NCBI RefSeq assembly: GCF_025200715.1
Contig: NZ_CP104143.1
Location: 3,296,501 to 3,360,500, forward strand
DNA from: Rhizobium sullae
GTDB taxonomy: Bacteria; Pseudomonadota; Alphaproteobacteria; Rhizobiales; Rhizobiaceae
DNA length: 64,000 nucleotides
Reading direction: 5' to 3'
The notes beneath the pieces are model-generated. The model saw only the letters and a list, made by a program, of their open reading frames with translations, did not search any database and was not told where the DNA came from. Made by a program: the position numbers and the translations under genes. How positions within the stretch are numbered: position 1 is the first letter of the stretch; the number at the start of each line of letters is the position of its first letter. Positions 12,282 to 21,408 of this stretch are shown piece by piece.

Positions 12282-13688
12282 TTACATATGGATCGGCTTG
12301 AAGAAGGCAGCGAGTGCCGCTTCCTTCACGGCTTCGGACATTGTCGGATGCCCATGGCAGGTGCGTCCGAGATCCTCGGCAGAACCGCCGAATTCCATCA
12401 GGACGGCAATCTCGTGGATCATCTCGCCGGCACCGAAGCCGACGATATGGCCGCCGAGAACGCGGTCCGTTGCCTTGTCCGACAGGATCTTCACGAAGCC
12501 GTCCGTCGCGAGCATGGCGCGAGCGCGGCCATTTGCGGTGAACGGGAACTTGCCAACCTTATAGGCGATGCCTGCAACTTTCAGCTCTTCCTCGGTCTTG
12601 CCGACGGAAGCGACTTCCGGCTGTGTGTAGACGACGCTCGGGATGACATCGTAATTCACATGACCGGCCTGGCCGGCAAGGATTTCGGCAAGCGCCACGC
12701 CTTCGTCTTCCGCCTTGTGCGCCAGCATCGGACCCTTCACGACATCGCCGATCGCATAAATGCCAGCGACATTGGTACTGAAGTGGCCGTTGATCTCGAC
12801 GCGGCCGCGATTGTCGAGCTTGACGCCCGCTTCTTCAAGACCAAGGCCCTCAGTATAGGGCATGCGGCCAGTGGCGATAAGAACGACTTCCGCGTCAAGC
12901 GTCACCTTGTCGCCTCCCTTGACCGGCTCGAAGGTCACCTTCGCGCCCTTGCCGCCCTTCTCGACGCCGACAACCTTGGCGCCGAGATTGAAGTCGATGC
13001 CTTGCTTGGCGAGCATGCGCTGGAACTGCTTGGCGACATCGCCATCCATGCCGCCCAGGATCGTGTCGAGATATTCGACGACGGTTACCTTCGCGCCGAG
13101 GCGCGACCAGACCGAACCAAGTTCGAGGCCGATGACGCCGCCACCAACGACGATCATCGTTTCCGGCACCTTCTCCAGCGCAATACCACCGGTCGAGGAG
13201 ATGATCACTTTTTCATCGAATTCAACTTGGACCCCCGGAATGCCGGCAACATCGGAGCCAGTGGCGATCACGATGTTCTTGCCTTCGATTTCCTGCGCCT
13301 TGCCATCGTCGCCCATCACGGAGACTTTCCCGGCGGAAACGATCTTGCCGGTGCCCTGGAAGGCATCGATCTTGTTTTTCTTGAAGAGGAAGGCGACGCC
13401 GTCGACGTTCGCCTTCACCGTCGTATCCTTATGCGCCAGCATCTTTTCGAGATTGAGCTTCGGAGCCGTCACCTCGATACCGAGCGCTTCCATGCCGTGA
13501 CCGGCGTGATGGAACATTTCGGAAGCGTGCAGCAGCGCCTTGGAGGGGATGCAGCCGACGTTGAGGCAGGTGCCGCCGAAGGTCGCGCGCTTTTCAACGA
13601 CCGCAACCTTGAGGCCAAGCTGGGCCGCCTTGATCGCGGCGACATAGCCGCCGGGGCCGGTTCCGATAATGATCACATCATAGGACAT
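12282..13688 (-). CDS. lpdA: Dihydrolipoyl dehydrogenase (E3)
   Basis: FAD- and NAD-dependent flavoprotein that reoxidises the lipoyl groups of 2-oxoacid dehydrogenases; 468 residues. Visible are the FAD-binding GTGPGGY at 9-15, the redox-active pair in GGTCLNVGCIPSK (C41, C46), the NAD-binding GGGVIGLELG region and the C-terminal catalytic HGHPTMSE (H447, E452). It is the last gene of a minus-strand group downstream of the sucAB operon, so it most likely serves the 2-oxoglutarate dehydrogenase complex. Two unrelated genes (SDR and LysE) separate it from sucB, and a terminator lies between, so it can be expressed independently. Confidence 0.97.
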   Translation of the reverse strand: MSYDVIIIGTGPGGYVAAIKAAQLGLKVAVVEKRATFGGTCLNVGCIPSKALLHASEMFHHAGHGMEALGIEVTAPKLNLEKMLAHKDTTVKANVDGVAFLFKKNKIDAFQGTGKIVSAGKVSVMGDDGKAQEIEGKNIVIATGSDVAGIPGVQVEFDEKVIISSTGGIALEKVPETMIVVGGGVIGLELGSVWSRLGAKVTVVEYLDTILGGMDGDVAKQFQRMLAKQGIDFNLGAKVVGVEKGGKGAKVTFEPVKGGDKVTLDAEVVLIATGRMPYTEGLGLEEAGVKLDNRGRVEINGHFSTNVAGIYAIGDVVKGPMLAHKAEDEGVALAEILAGQAGHVNYDVIPSVVYTQPEVASVGKTEEELKVAGIAYKVGKFPFTANGRARAMLATDGFVKILSDKATDRVLGGHIVGFGAGEMIHEIAVLMEFGGSAEDLGRTCHGHPTMSEAVKEAALAAFFKPIHM

Positions 13689-13715
13689 TATTTCTTTTCC
13701 CTTTGCTTTAATCGT

Positions 13716-14354
13716 TTAGTCGGCCGCGCGGGTGAGTGCGAGGCGGAAGCCGAAGCCAACCAATGCGGCGCCGGTGATGCGGTTGAACCATTTGCCGCAG
13801 GCAATGAAGCGGTCGCGGATGGGCTTGACCGTGAAGAAGATCGAGACGCCGGCAAACCATGCAACGAGTGCGGATGCCATGCCAATGCCATAGCCGAACT
13901 GGATCAGCGCCGGCGTATCGTGATGCACCAGCGTCGAAAACAGTGACAGAAAGAAGAGCACCGGCTTCGGATTAAGGGCATTGGTGATGAAACCTGTGCC
14001 GAGGCACTTGACCGCCGAGAACGGCCTGCGATCCGCCTCCGTGACATCGATCTCATTCACCTTAAAGCCGGGTTCGCGGAAGGATTTGATGCCGAGATAG
14101 ACCAGATAGGCCACACCCGCCCACTTGATCATCGCAAACAGCATCAGGGATTGCGACACGACGAGGCCCAGGCCGAGGATCGTGTAGCTGATGTGGAAGA
14201 GCAGCGAAAAACCCATGCCGAGGCCGGTCATCATTGCGGCGCGGCGGCCATGCACGATGCTCTGGCGAAGGATCACGGCAAAGTCGGCACCCGGAACGAC
14301 AATGAAGATCGAGAAGACGGCCATCAGGCCCAGGAATTCAAAAATATATTGCAT
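13716..14354 (-). CDS. LysE/RhtB family amino-acid exporter
   Basis: A 212-residue inner-membrane protein with about six hydrophobic helices. The N-terminal family signature is visible: VVPGADFAVILRQSIVHGRRA followed by a Gly-rich second helix. The middle VNEIDVTEADRRPFSAVKCL loop leads to the FITNALNPKPVLFFLSLF motif typical of LysE/RhtB exporters. The substrate cannot be told from sequence. It sits 27 bp upstream of lpdA and 18 bp after the SDR gene, so these are probably one transcript, although no metabolic link is obvious. It is the first of three LysE-type genes in the window. Confidence 0.9.
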   Translation of the reverse strand: MQYIFEFLGLMAVFSIFIVVPGADFAVILRQSIVHGRRAAMMTGLGMGFSLLFHISYTILGLGLVVSQSLMLFAMIKWAGVAYLVYLGIKSFREPGFKVNEIDVTEADRRPFSAVKCLGTGFITNALNPKPVLFFLSLFSTLVHHDTPALIQFGYGIGMASALVAWFAGVSIFFTVKPIRDRFIACGKWFNRITGAALVGFGFRLALTRAAD

Positions 14355-14372
14355 CGTTTTGCCCTTTGCGGC

Positions 14373-15125
14373 CTAGCGTCCGCCACTGACGTTGAGGACT
14401 GCACCTGTGACATAAGAGGCTGCCGGAGAAAGAAGATAGAGCACGGCATCGGCTACCTCCTCCGCCGTTCCCGACCGCTGCATCGGAATGCTCGGCGCCA
14501 TATCGCGCGCACGGTCCGGCAATCCGCCGGAGGCGTGAATATCGGTGTCGATAATTCCCGGGCGGATCGCATTCACCCGAACGCCTTCAGCGGCGACTTC
14601 GCGGGCGAGCCCGATCGTAAAGGTATCGATCGCAGCCTTCGATGCGGCATAATCCACATATTGGAACGGTGATCCGATGATCGCCGCCATCGACGAGATG
14701 TTGACGATCGCTCCGCCCTTGGCGCCGTGCTTGCTCGACATGCGGCGCACGGCTTCCGCCGCGCAGAGAATGGAGCCGGTGACGTTGACGCGCATCGTCC
14801 GCTCGATGCGATCGCCGCTCATTTCGTCGACGCGCTGAGCCATATCGATGATCCCGGCATTGTTCACCAGCCCATCAAGCCGGCCGAAATGGTGATCAAC
14901 GGTTTCGAACATCAAAGCGATATCAGCGGCGTTGCCGACATCGCCTTTCACGGCAATCGCCTCGCCACCGTCCGCCGTGATCGCTTCAATGACGGCATCC
15001 GCGGCGACCTTGTTCGAGGCGTAATTCACGGCAACCCGCCAGCCTTGCCTAGCAGCAAGCCTTGAGACGGCAGCACCGATGCCACGGCTTCCGCCGGTCA
15101 CGAGCAGAACAGGCGCATCGCTCAT
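14373..15125 (-). CDS. SDR family NAD(P)-dependent oxidoreductase
   Basis: Classical short-chain dehydrogenase, about 250 residues. The cofactor-binding TGGSRGIG is near residues 10-17, and the NNAG motif is in LVNNAGIIDMAQRV. The catalytic Ser is in VNISSMAAIIG and the Tyr/Lys pair in YVDYAASKAA. The C-terminal RPGIIDTDIHASG and SYVTGAVLNVSGGR segments are typical of glucose or 3-oxoacyl-ACP reductase relatives. An Arg in the cofactor loop hints at NADP preference. The ATG at 15125 overlaps the stop of the upstream exported-protein gene by ATGA; an ATG at 15134 is possible. The substrate is not recognisable. Confidence 0.92.
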   Translation of the reverse strand: MSDAPVLLVTGGSRGIGAAVSRLAARQGWRVAVNYASNKVAADAVIEAITADGGEAIAVKGDVGNAADIALMFETVDHHFGRLDGLVNNAGIIDMAQRVDEMSGDRIERTMRVNVTGSILCAAEAVRRMSSKHGAKGGAIVNISSMAAIIGSPFQYVDYAASKAAIDTFTIGLAREVAAEGVRVNAIRPGIIDTDIHASGGLPDRARDMAPSIPMQRSGTAEEVADAVLYLLSPAASYVTGAVLNVSGGR

Positions 15126-15676
15126 TTCGCGCATTCCTTGAAGGTCAGGACGTCCCAGGGCGCAACCGTCGCCTTGCCTTCGCCCCAGATCGAGGACTCG
15201 CGGATCGCCGGACCAAAACCAGGGAGCACGATCCTATCCGCGGCGCTCGCCGTCTCGGCTTGAAGGTTGTCCAGTTCGCCCGCAGCACTGACGCTGTAGA
15301 CCGGGCCCTGCCAGATCGTGCAGGCGTCGAGGTCGGCACCTGTCACATCCCCACCAGGGCAATTGAACATGATTATGCCGATCGCACGATCCGGATCCTC
15401 CGACGGCATTACATAGCCGTCCAGGGAGATCGACGTTTTCACCACGCTGATCTTGAACTGGTTGCTTGCAGCAGCAGCATCGGAACCGAGCGGCGAAAAG
15501 CGGAGTTCGTAGGCATCATCGCGATCCGCATAGACGGCATTCGACTGCTTGCAATCGGCCGGCAGCGCAGCACCCGTCATCGCGCACAGGAAGAACGGCA
15601 CCGCCAAGGCAGCTGCCAGTTTCAGCCTAACAATGCGATGCGAACTGCCGTCCACCGCCGGAACTCCACGCGCCAT
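15122..15676 (-). CDS. Exported protein of unknown function
   Basis: A 184-residue protein with a signal peptide: a basic N-terminus (SSHRIVRLK), a hydrophobic core LAAALAVPFFLCAMTG and a probable cleavage site after ALPA. The mature part contains four cysteines, in ADCKQ, FNCPGG, DACTIW and FKECAK, enough for two disulfides in the periplasm. The rest is polar and beta-rich. I do not recognise the family. It is the first gene after the sucB terminator and is coupled to the SDR gene by an ATGA overlap, so it probably heads the group exported protein-SDR-LysE-lpdA. Confidence 0.75.
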   Translation of the reverse strand: MARGVPAVDGSSHRIVRLKLAAALAVPFFLCAMTGAALPADCKQSNAVYADRDDAYELRFSPLGSDAAAASNQFKISVVKTSISLDGYVMPSEDPDRAIGIIMFNCPGGDVTGADLDACTIWQGPVYSVSAAGELDNLQAETASAADRIVLPGFGPAIRESSIWGEGKATVAPWDVLTFKECAK

Positions 15677-15695
15677 AAGGCACTCCTTGCCGCGA

Positions 15696-15719
15696 AAAAC
15701 AGGGCCGCTCGTGCGGCCC
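15696..15719 (-). terminator. Rho-independent terminator after sucB
   Basis: Arms GGGCCGC (15702-15708) and GCGGCCC (15713-15719) flank a 4-base loop. On the minus strand the hairpin is followed by TGTTTTT. It ends the mdh-suc transcript just past the sucB stop at 15728. Confidence 0.85.
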
Positions 15720-15727
15720 CCATCCTC

Positions 15728-16990
15728 TTAGAGATCGAGAACCAGGCGCTCCGGATCTTCCAGGCTTTCCTTGACGCGGACGAGGAAGGTCACGGCTTCC
15801 TTGCCGTCGACAATGCGGTGATCGTAGGAGAGGGCAAGATACATCATCGGACGGATGACGATCTGACCGCCGACGACGACCGGACGGTCCTGGATCTTGT
15901 GCATCCCGAGAATGCCCGACTGCGGTGCGTTGAGGATCGGCGAGGACATCAGTGAGCCGTAAACGCCGCCATTGGTGATCGTGAAGGTGCCGCCCTGCAT
16001 GTCGGCCATCGAGAGCGTGCCGTCGCGCGCAGCCTTGGCAAGACGGCCAAGGTCCTTCTCGATCTCGGCGATCGACATTTGGTCGGCATCGCGGATGATC
16101 GGAACAACTAGGCCTTTGTCTGTGCCGACGGCCATGCCGATGTGGCAGTAGTTCTTGTAGATGATGTCGGTGCCGTCGATCTCGGCGTTGACGGCCGGCA
16201 ATTCCTTCAACGCATGCGTCACGGCCTTGGTGAAGAAGCCCATGAAGCCGAGCTTAACGCCGTGTTTCTTCTCGAAGACGTCCTTATACTTGGCGCGCAG
16301 GTCCATGACCGCCTTCATGTCCACCTCATTGTAGGTGGTGAGCATGGCTGCGGTGTTCTGCGCGTCCTTCAGACGCTTGGCGATCGTCTGGCGCAGGCGC
16401 GTCATCTTCACGCGCTCCTCGCGGGTGGCGTCCTCCACCGTCGACGGGCCACGGGCTGCAGCGGGAGCCGCAGGCGCAGCTGCCGGAGCGGAAAGACCCT
16501 TGGCAACGGCAGCGATTACATCGCCCTTCAGCACCTGGCCGCGCTTGCCGCTGCCTTCGACCTGATCGGCAGAGAGATTGCTTTCAGCCAGCATCTTGGC
16601 GGCAGCCGGCGCCGGCGGCATGGTTGAAACCGAGGCCGGGGCGGAAGCAACCGATGCTGCAGCGGCAGCGGCCGGAGCGGCAGGCGCTGCCTCGGCCGGA
16701 GCCGCGACGGCCGGCTCGGCGGCCTTTGCGGGAGCGGCAGCCGGGGCAGCAGCGCCCGCGGCGATCTGGCCAAGCAGCGCGCCGAGACCAACGGTCTCAC
16801 CAGCCTGAGCGACAATTTCGGACAGCGTGCCGGAGGTGGGTGCCGGTACTTCGATGGTCACCTTATCGGTTTCAAGCTCAAGAATCGGCTCATCGGCCTT
16901 GATGGCGTCGCCAACCTTCTTGAACCAGGTGCCGACGGTTGCCTCGCTGACGGATTCACCGAGAGTTGGAACGCGGATTTCTGTGGCCAT
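15728..16990 (-). CDS. sucB: Dihydrolipoyllysine-residue succinyltransferase (E2 of 2-oxoglutarate dehydrogenase)
   Basis: Core subunit of the 2-oxoglutarate dehydrogenase complex, 420 residues, one lipoyl domain. The lipoylated lysine is K43 in [12 protein letters not shown]. An Ala/Pro-rich linker covers about 80-130. The E1/E3-binding domain follows ([20 protein letters not shown], about 130-165), and then the acyltransferase domain with the catalytic [12 protein letters not shown] (H391, D395). The gene is last in the mdh-sucCDA-yciI-sucB operon. Its start follows the small YciI gene by 29 bp, instead of directly following sucA. Confidence 0.97.
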   Translation of the reverse strand: MATEIRVPTLGESVSEATVGTWFKKVGDAIKADEPILELETDKVTIEVPAPTSGTLSEIVAQAGETVGLGALLGQIAAGAAAPAAAPAKAAEPAVAAPAEAAPAAPAAAAAASVASAPASVSTMPPAPAAAKMLAESNLSADQVEGSGKRGQVLKGDVIAAVAKGLSAPAAAPAAPAAARGPSTVEDATREERVKMTRLRQTIAKRLKDAQNTAAMLTTYNEVDMKAVMDLRAKYKDVFEKKHGVKLGFMGFFTKAVTHALKELPAVNAEIDGTDIIYKNYCHIGMAVGTDKGLVVPIIRDADQMSIAEIEKDLGRLAKAARDGTLSMADMQGGTFTITNGGVYGSLMSSPILNAPQSGILGMHKIQDRPVVVGGQIVIRPMMYLALSYDHRIVDGKEAVTFLVRVKESLEDPERLVLDL

Positions 16991-17019
16991 TGTTCAAATC
17001 CTGATTTGGTTGTTTTCAT

Positions 17020-17337
17020 TTATTCGTTTCCGGCGCCAGACGGCCGGAGAATGATCGAGGGCATCGGCAAAATTTCGAAGTGAAAACCGAAAGCGGAGCG
17101 GATGATCGGATCGGCATCGGCGAGCGCTTTCGCGGCCTCCTGATCCTCGACCGAGACGACAGCCATGCCCCAGGCACCTTCGCCCTCGAAGACGGGGCCG
17201 ACAGCAATTGCCGATCCCGCTTCTGCGTTCTGGCGCCAATATTCGGCATGCCGTTCCATCGCAGCCATTTCCTCCTCGGTCGCGTCGTTCGGAAAGTGGG
17301 AACGAGGCGGCACGAGTCTCAAGAAGAAATATGCCAT
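17020..17337 (-). CDS. YciI-like protein between sucA and sucB
   Basis: A 105-residue ferredoxin-like alpha+beta barrel protein of the YciI/DUF1330-like group, starting MAYFFLRLVPPRSHFPNDAT. The segments GSAIAVGPVFEGEGAWGMAV and EDQEAAKALADADPIIRSAF match the family pattern of a Gly-rich strand followed by the ADADP turn. An upstream in-frame start exists inside sucA, but the ATG at 17337 is 13 bp after the sucA stop and fits the family N-terminus. The function of YciI proteins is poorly known; some may be small hydrolases or peroxide-linked enzymes. Its place between E1 and E2 of the complex implies co-expression. Confidence 0.88.
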   Translation of the reverse strand: MAYFFLRLVPPRSHFPNDATEEEMAAMERHAEYWRQNAEAGSAIAVGPVFEGEGAWGMAVVSVEDQEAAKALADADPIIRSAFGFHFEILPMPSIILRPSGAGNE

Positions 17338-17350
17338 CGTCCCCAACTCC

Positions 17351-20335
17351 TCAGCCGCCCAGCGCATCCTCGAGGAATGCGGCGAGCTGCGACAGATGCT
17401 TGGACATCAGGCCCGTTGCAGGTGAAGCGGCAGCCGGACGTCCGGTGTAGCGCACGCGCTGGTACTTCGCATCGATGTGGGCGAGAACCCATTCGAGATA
17501 TGGATCGATGAACGACCATGCCCCCATGTTCTTCGGTTCTTCCTGGCACCAGACCATTTCCGCGTTGCGGAAGCGGGAGAGCTCGTTGATGAGCGCCTTG
17601 GCCGGGAAAGGATAGAGTTGTTCGACACGCAGCAGGTAGACATCATCGACACCGCGCTTCTCGCGCTCTTCCAGAAGGTCGTAGTAGACCTTGCCGGAAC
17701 ACATTACGACGCGGCGAATCTTGTTGTCCTTCTGCAGTTTGATCGGCCCGTCCTTGATGACCTCCGCGTCGTCCCAGAGAAGACGATGGAAAGAGGATTC
17801 GCCTGCCATCTCTGCGAGGCCCGAAACCGCCCGCTTGTGGCGCAGCAGCGACTTCGGCGTCATCAGGATCAACGGCTTGCGGAAGTCACGCTTCAGCTGA
17901 CGGCGCAGGATATGGAAATAGTTCGCCGGCGTCGTGACGTTGGCAACCTGCATGTTGTCTTCCGCGCAAAGCTGCAGGAAGCGTTCGAGGCGGGCTGAAG
18001 AGTGCTCCGGACCCTGACCTTCGTAGCCATGCGGCAGCAGGCAGACGAGACCCGACATGCGCAGCCACTTGCGTTCGCCCGACGAAATGAACTGGTCGAA
18101 GACGACCTGCGCACCGTTGGCGAAGTCGCCGAACTGGGCTTCCCAGAGTGTGAGCGCATTCGGGCGGGCCAGCGAATAGCCGTATTCGAAGCCGAGAACA
18201 GCCTCTTCGGAAAGCATCGAATTGATGACTTCGTAACGGGCCTGCGTCGGCGACAGGTTGGCGAGCGGGATATAGCGTTCTTCAGTTTCCTGATCGTAGA
18301 GGACCGAATGGCGCTGCGAAAAAGTGCCGCGTTCGCAATCCTGACCTGAAAGGCGGATCTTATGTCCTTCGAGGCAGAGCGCGCCGAATGCCAACGCCTC
18401 ACCCATTGCCCAGTCGATGCCTTCGCCCGTCTGGATCATGTTGGCCCGGTTTTCCATGAAGCGCTGGATCGTGCGGTGCGCGTGGAAGCCCGCCGGGATT
18501 TCCGACAACTTGCGGCCGATCTCCTTCAACTGCTTCATCGGCACGGCCGTCTTGCCACGGCGCTGCTCGTCGGCGTTGTCTGCCGTGCGCAGGCCAGACC
18601 ATTCGCCGTCCAGCCAGTCGGCCTTGTTCGGCTTGTAGGATTGCCCGGCCTCGAACTCCTGCTCGAGATGGGCGCGCCAGTCGGCCTTCATCTTCTCGAC
18701 TTCGCCTTCGGTCAGCAGGCCTTCCGCAACAAGACGCTCGGCGTAAAGCTGGAACACCGTCTTGTGGCCACGGATAACCTTGTACATCTTCGGCTGGGTG
18801 AAGGACGGCTCATCACCTTCGTTGTGGCCGTAGCGCCGGTAGCAGAACATGTCGAGCACGACCGGCTTGTGGAACTTCATGCGGAATTCGGTCGCGATCT
18901 TGGCTGCGTAGACGACAGCTTCCGGATCATCACCATTGACGTGGAAGATCGGTGCCTCGATCATCTTCGCAACATCGGACGGATAGGGCGACGAGCGGGA
19001 GAAGGCCGGGTTCGTCGTAAAGCCGATCTGGTTGTTGATGATGACGTGCATCGTGCCGGCGACACGGTGGCCGCGGAGTCCCGAAAGGCCGAGAATTTCA
19101 GCGATGACGCCCTGGCCAGCGAAAGCCGCGTCGCCATGGATCAGCAACGGCAGAATCTTGGCGCGCTCGGAGAGCGGAATGATATCGCCTTCCCAGACGG
19201 TGGCGCTCATATCCTGCTTGGCGCGGACCTTGCCCATGACGACCGGATCAACGATTTCGAGGTGCGAAGGGTTTGCCGTCAGCGAGACGTGAACCTTGTT
19301 GCCGTCGAATTCGCGGTCGGAAGATGCGCCGAGATGGTACTTCACGTCACCTGAACCCTCGACCTCGTCGGGTGCATAGGAACCGCCCTTGAACTCGTGG
19401 AAGATGGCACGGTGTGGCTTGCCCATGACCTGGCTAAGCACATTCAGGCGGCCGCGATGCGCCATGCCGAACACGGCTTCCTTCAGGCCGAGGTGGCCGC
19501 CGCGCTTCAGGATCTGCTCAAGAGCCGGGATCAGCGATTCGCCGCCATCGAGGCCGAAGCGCTTGGTACCCTTGAACTTGACGTCGAGGAATTGCTCGTA
19601 GCCTTCCGCCTCGATGAGCTTGGCAAGGATCGCCTTCTTGCCTTCCGGCGAGAATGCGACGCCTTTGTCCGGCCCTTCGATGCGTTCCTGGATCCAGGCC
19701 TTTTCTTCCGGATTGGACATGTGCATGAACTCGACGCCGAGTGTCGAGCAATAGGTCCGCTCGAGAATCTCGATCATCTGCGGAATGGTCGCGTATTCGA
19801 GACCGAGCACGTTGTCGATGAAGATCTTGCGATCAAAGTCGGCTGGGGTGAAGCCGTAAGCTTCCGGCGACAGTTCCTTGTAGTCTTCGACCGCCGCCGC
19901 GATGCCGAGCGGATCGAGCTTGGCATGCAGATGGCCCCGCATGCGATAGGCACGGATCATCATGATGGCACGGACGGAATCGCGCGTCGCCTGGAGAATG
20001 TCGGCGCCGTCGGTCGGCTTGCCCGCAGCTTCGGCCTTTGCCTTCACCTTGGTTTCGATGACCTTCTCGACCGTGCCCCAATCGCCGTCGAGCGCCGATA
20101 CGAGATCGCCGCCGGCCTGGATCGGCCAGTGCTTCTTGCGCCAGGAAGCACCCTTGGCCGCCTTCTTCACATCGTTCGGATCGTCTTCCAGAGCCTTGAA
20201 AAAAGTCCGCCACTGATCGTCGACCGAAGACGGATCCTCCTCGTAGCGCGCATAGAGCTGCTCGATATAGGCAGCATTGGCGCCATCCAGAAACGAGGTG
20301 ATCTGAAACTGCTCGTTGGCTTCTTGCCGTGCCAT
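17351..20335 (-). CDS. sucA: 2-oxoglutarate dehydrogenase E1
   Basis: Thiamine-diphosphate enzyme that decarboxylates 2-oxoglutarate and succinylates the lipoyl group of SucB; 994 residues, slightly longer than E. coli SucA. The N-terminal MARQEANEQFQITSFLDGAN with YIEQLYARYEEDPSSVD is the SucB-docking segment. GMAHRGRLNVLSQVMGKPH and HGDAAFAGQGVIAEILGLS are ThDP and active-site blocks. The C-terminal half has the transketolase-like pyrimidine domain. The ribosome site is unusual: AGGAGG lies 26 bases before the ATG with a small hairpin between (see separate entry). A 164-bp spacer separates it from sucD. Confidence 0.98.
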   Translation of the reverse strand: MARQEANEQFQITSFLDGANAAYIEQLYARYEEDPSSVDDQWRTFFKALEDDPNDVKKAAKGASWRKKHWPIQAGGDLVSALDGDWGTVEKVIETKVKAKAEAAGKPTDGADILQATRDSVRAIMMIRAYRMRGHLHAKLDPLGIAAAVEDYKELSPEAYGFTPADFDRKIFIDNVLGLEYATIPQMIEILERTYCSTLGVEFMHMSNPEEKAWIQERIEGPDKGVAFSPEGKKAILAKLIEAEGYEQFLDVKFKGTKRFGLDGGESLIPALEQILKRGGHLGLKEAVFGMAHRGRLNVLSQVMGKPHRAIFHEFKGGSYAPDEVEGSGDVKYHLGASSDREFDGNKVHVSLTANPSHLEIVDPVVMGKVRAKQDMSATVWEGDIIPLSERAKILPLLIHGDAAFAGQGVIAEILGLSGLRGHRVAGTMHVIINNQIGFTTNPAFSRSSPYPSDVAKMIEAPIFHVNGDDPEAVVYAAKIATEFRMKFHKPVVLDMFCYRRYGHNEGDEPSFTQPKMYKVIRGHKTVFQLYAERLVAEGLLTEGEVEKMKADWRAHLEQEFEAGQSYKPNKADWLDGEWSGLRTADNADEQRRGKTAVPMKQLKEIGRKLSEIPAGFHAHRTIQRFMENRANMIQTGEGIDWAMGEALAFGALCLEGHKIRLSGQDCERGTFSQRHSVLYDQETEERYIPLANLSPTQARYEVINSMLSEEAVLGFEYGYSLARPNALTLWEAQFGDFANGAQVVFDQFISSGERKWLRMSGLVCLLPHGYEGQGPEHSSARLERFLQLCAEDNMQVANVTTPANYFHILRRQLKRDFRKPLILMTPKSLLRHKRAVSGLAEMAGESSFHRLLWDDAEVIKDGPIKLQKDNKIRRVVMCSGKVYYDLLEEREKRGVDDVYLLRVEQLYPFPAKALINELSRFRNAEMVWCQEEPKNMGAWSFIDPYLEWVLAHIDAKYQRVRYTGRPAAASPATGLMSKHLSQLAAFLEDALGG

Positions 20336-20367
20336 GGTTTTACGCGGACGCTTTCCGCCCGCCTCCT
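20336..20367 (-). promoter_or_regulatory. sucA ribosome-binding region with intervening hairpin
   Basis: On the minus strand a strong AGGAGG (20362-20367) lies 26 bases before the sucA ATG, too far for normal initiation. No other purine-rich site is nearer. Between them GCGGA (20354-20358) and TCCGC (20344-20348) can pair around a 5-base loop, which would shorten the effective spacing to about 11 bases. That this folding permits initiation is inference. Confidence 0.5.
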
Positions 20368-20453
20368 GACTTTGATGAATTTGCCGGCTCTACCCGGCTG
20401 CCGCATTCGAATTTGCCGCCTGTCCGCGGCACATCTGCTGTCGAAACTTGGGG

Positions 20454-20487
20454 CCGGGCGGAAGCGCAGATGCTTTCTTCCGCCCGG
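20454..20487 (-). other. Strong hairpin in the sucD-sucA spacer
   Basis: Arms CCGGGCGGAAG and CTTCCGCCCGG (11 perfect pairs) enclose a 12-base loop, 12 bases past the sucD stop. No U-run follows on the minus strand, so it is more likely an mRNA-stabilising or processing hairpin than a simple terminator. It may set the ratio of sucCD to sucAB. Confidence 0.65.
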
Positions 20488-20499
20488 GTATAAGTTGGC

Positions 20500-21405
20500 T
20501 TAGCCCTTGAGGACTTCAACCAGCGTCTTGCCGAGACGGGCCGGAGACGGGGACACCGTGATGCCAGCCGATTCCATGGCCGAGATCTTGTCTTCCGCAC
20601 CGCCCTTGCCGCCGGAAATAACGGCACCGGCATGGCCCATGGTGCGGCCGGGAGGTGCCGTACGCCCGGCGATGAAGCCGACCATCGGCTTCTTGCGTCC
20701 GCGCTTGGCTTCGTCCTTCAGGAACTGAGCCGCATCTTCTTCGGCCGAGCCGCCGATTTCGCCGATCATGATGATCGACTTGGTTTCGTCGTCCGCAAGG
20801 AACATCTCGAGTACATCGATGAACTCGGTGCCCTTGACCGGGTCGCCGCCGATGCCGACAGCTGTCGTCTGGCCGAGGCCTTCATTCGAGGTCTGGAAGA
20901 CGGCTTCGTAGGTCAGCGTGCCGGAGCGCGAGAGAACGCCGACCGAGCCTTTGCGGAAGATGTTGCCCGGCATGATGCCGATCTTGCATTCCTCAGGCGT
21001 CAGAACACCCGGGCAGTTCGGGCCGATCAGGCGCGACTTCGACTTGTCGAGCTTGGACTTGACCTTGATCATGTCCTCGACCGGAATGCCTTCCGTGATG
21101 CAGATGATGAGCGGGATCTCCGCTTCGATCGCCTCGATGATCGCCTCGGCGGCGCCGGCCGGCGGCACATAGATCACCGATGCATCGGCGCCGGTCTTTT
21201 CCTTGCCCTCGGCGACGGAGGCGAAGATCGGCAATTGCGCTTCGCCTTCGAGCGATCCCCAGGTCTCGCCGCCCTTCTTCGGATGGATGCCGCCCACCAT
21301 CTTGGTGCCGTAATAAGCAAGCGCCTGCTCGGTGTGGAAAGTGCCGGTCTTGCCGGTCAGCCCCTGGACCAGGACCTTGGTATCTTTGTTGACGAGAATG
21401 GACAT
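20500..21405 (-). CDS. sucD: Succinyl-CoA ligase, alpha subunit
   Basis: ADP/GDP-linked succinyl-CoA synthetase alpha chain, 301 residues. The CoA-binding Rossmann domain starts [21 protein letters not shown]. The phosphorylated catalytic His lies in [20 protein letters not shown] (about residue 258). The family segment TEGIPVEDM and the GPNCPGV motif that helps CoA binding are present. Cotranscribed with sucC, whose stop is 3 bp upstream. With SucC it makes ATP (or GTP) from succinyl-CoA. Full length and ordinary. Confidence 0.98.
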   Translation of the reverse strand: MSILVNKDTKVLVQGLTGKTGTFHTEQALAYYGTKMVGGIHPKKGGETWGSLEGEAQLPIFASVAEGKEKTGADASVIYVPPAGAAEAIIEAIEAEIPLIICITEGIPVEDMIKVKSKLDKSKSRLIGPNCPGVLTPEECKIGIMPGNIFRKGSVGVLSRSGTLTYEAVFQTSNEGLGQTTAVGIGGDPVKGTEFIDVLEMFLADDETKSIIMIGEIGGSAEEDAAQFLKDEAKRGRKKPMVGFIAGRTAPPGRTMGHAGAVISGGKGGAEDKISAMESAGITVSPSPARLGKTLVEVLKG

Positions 21406-21408
21406 GCC

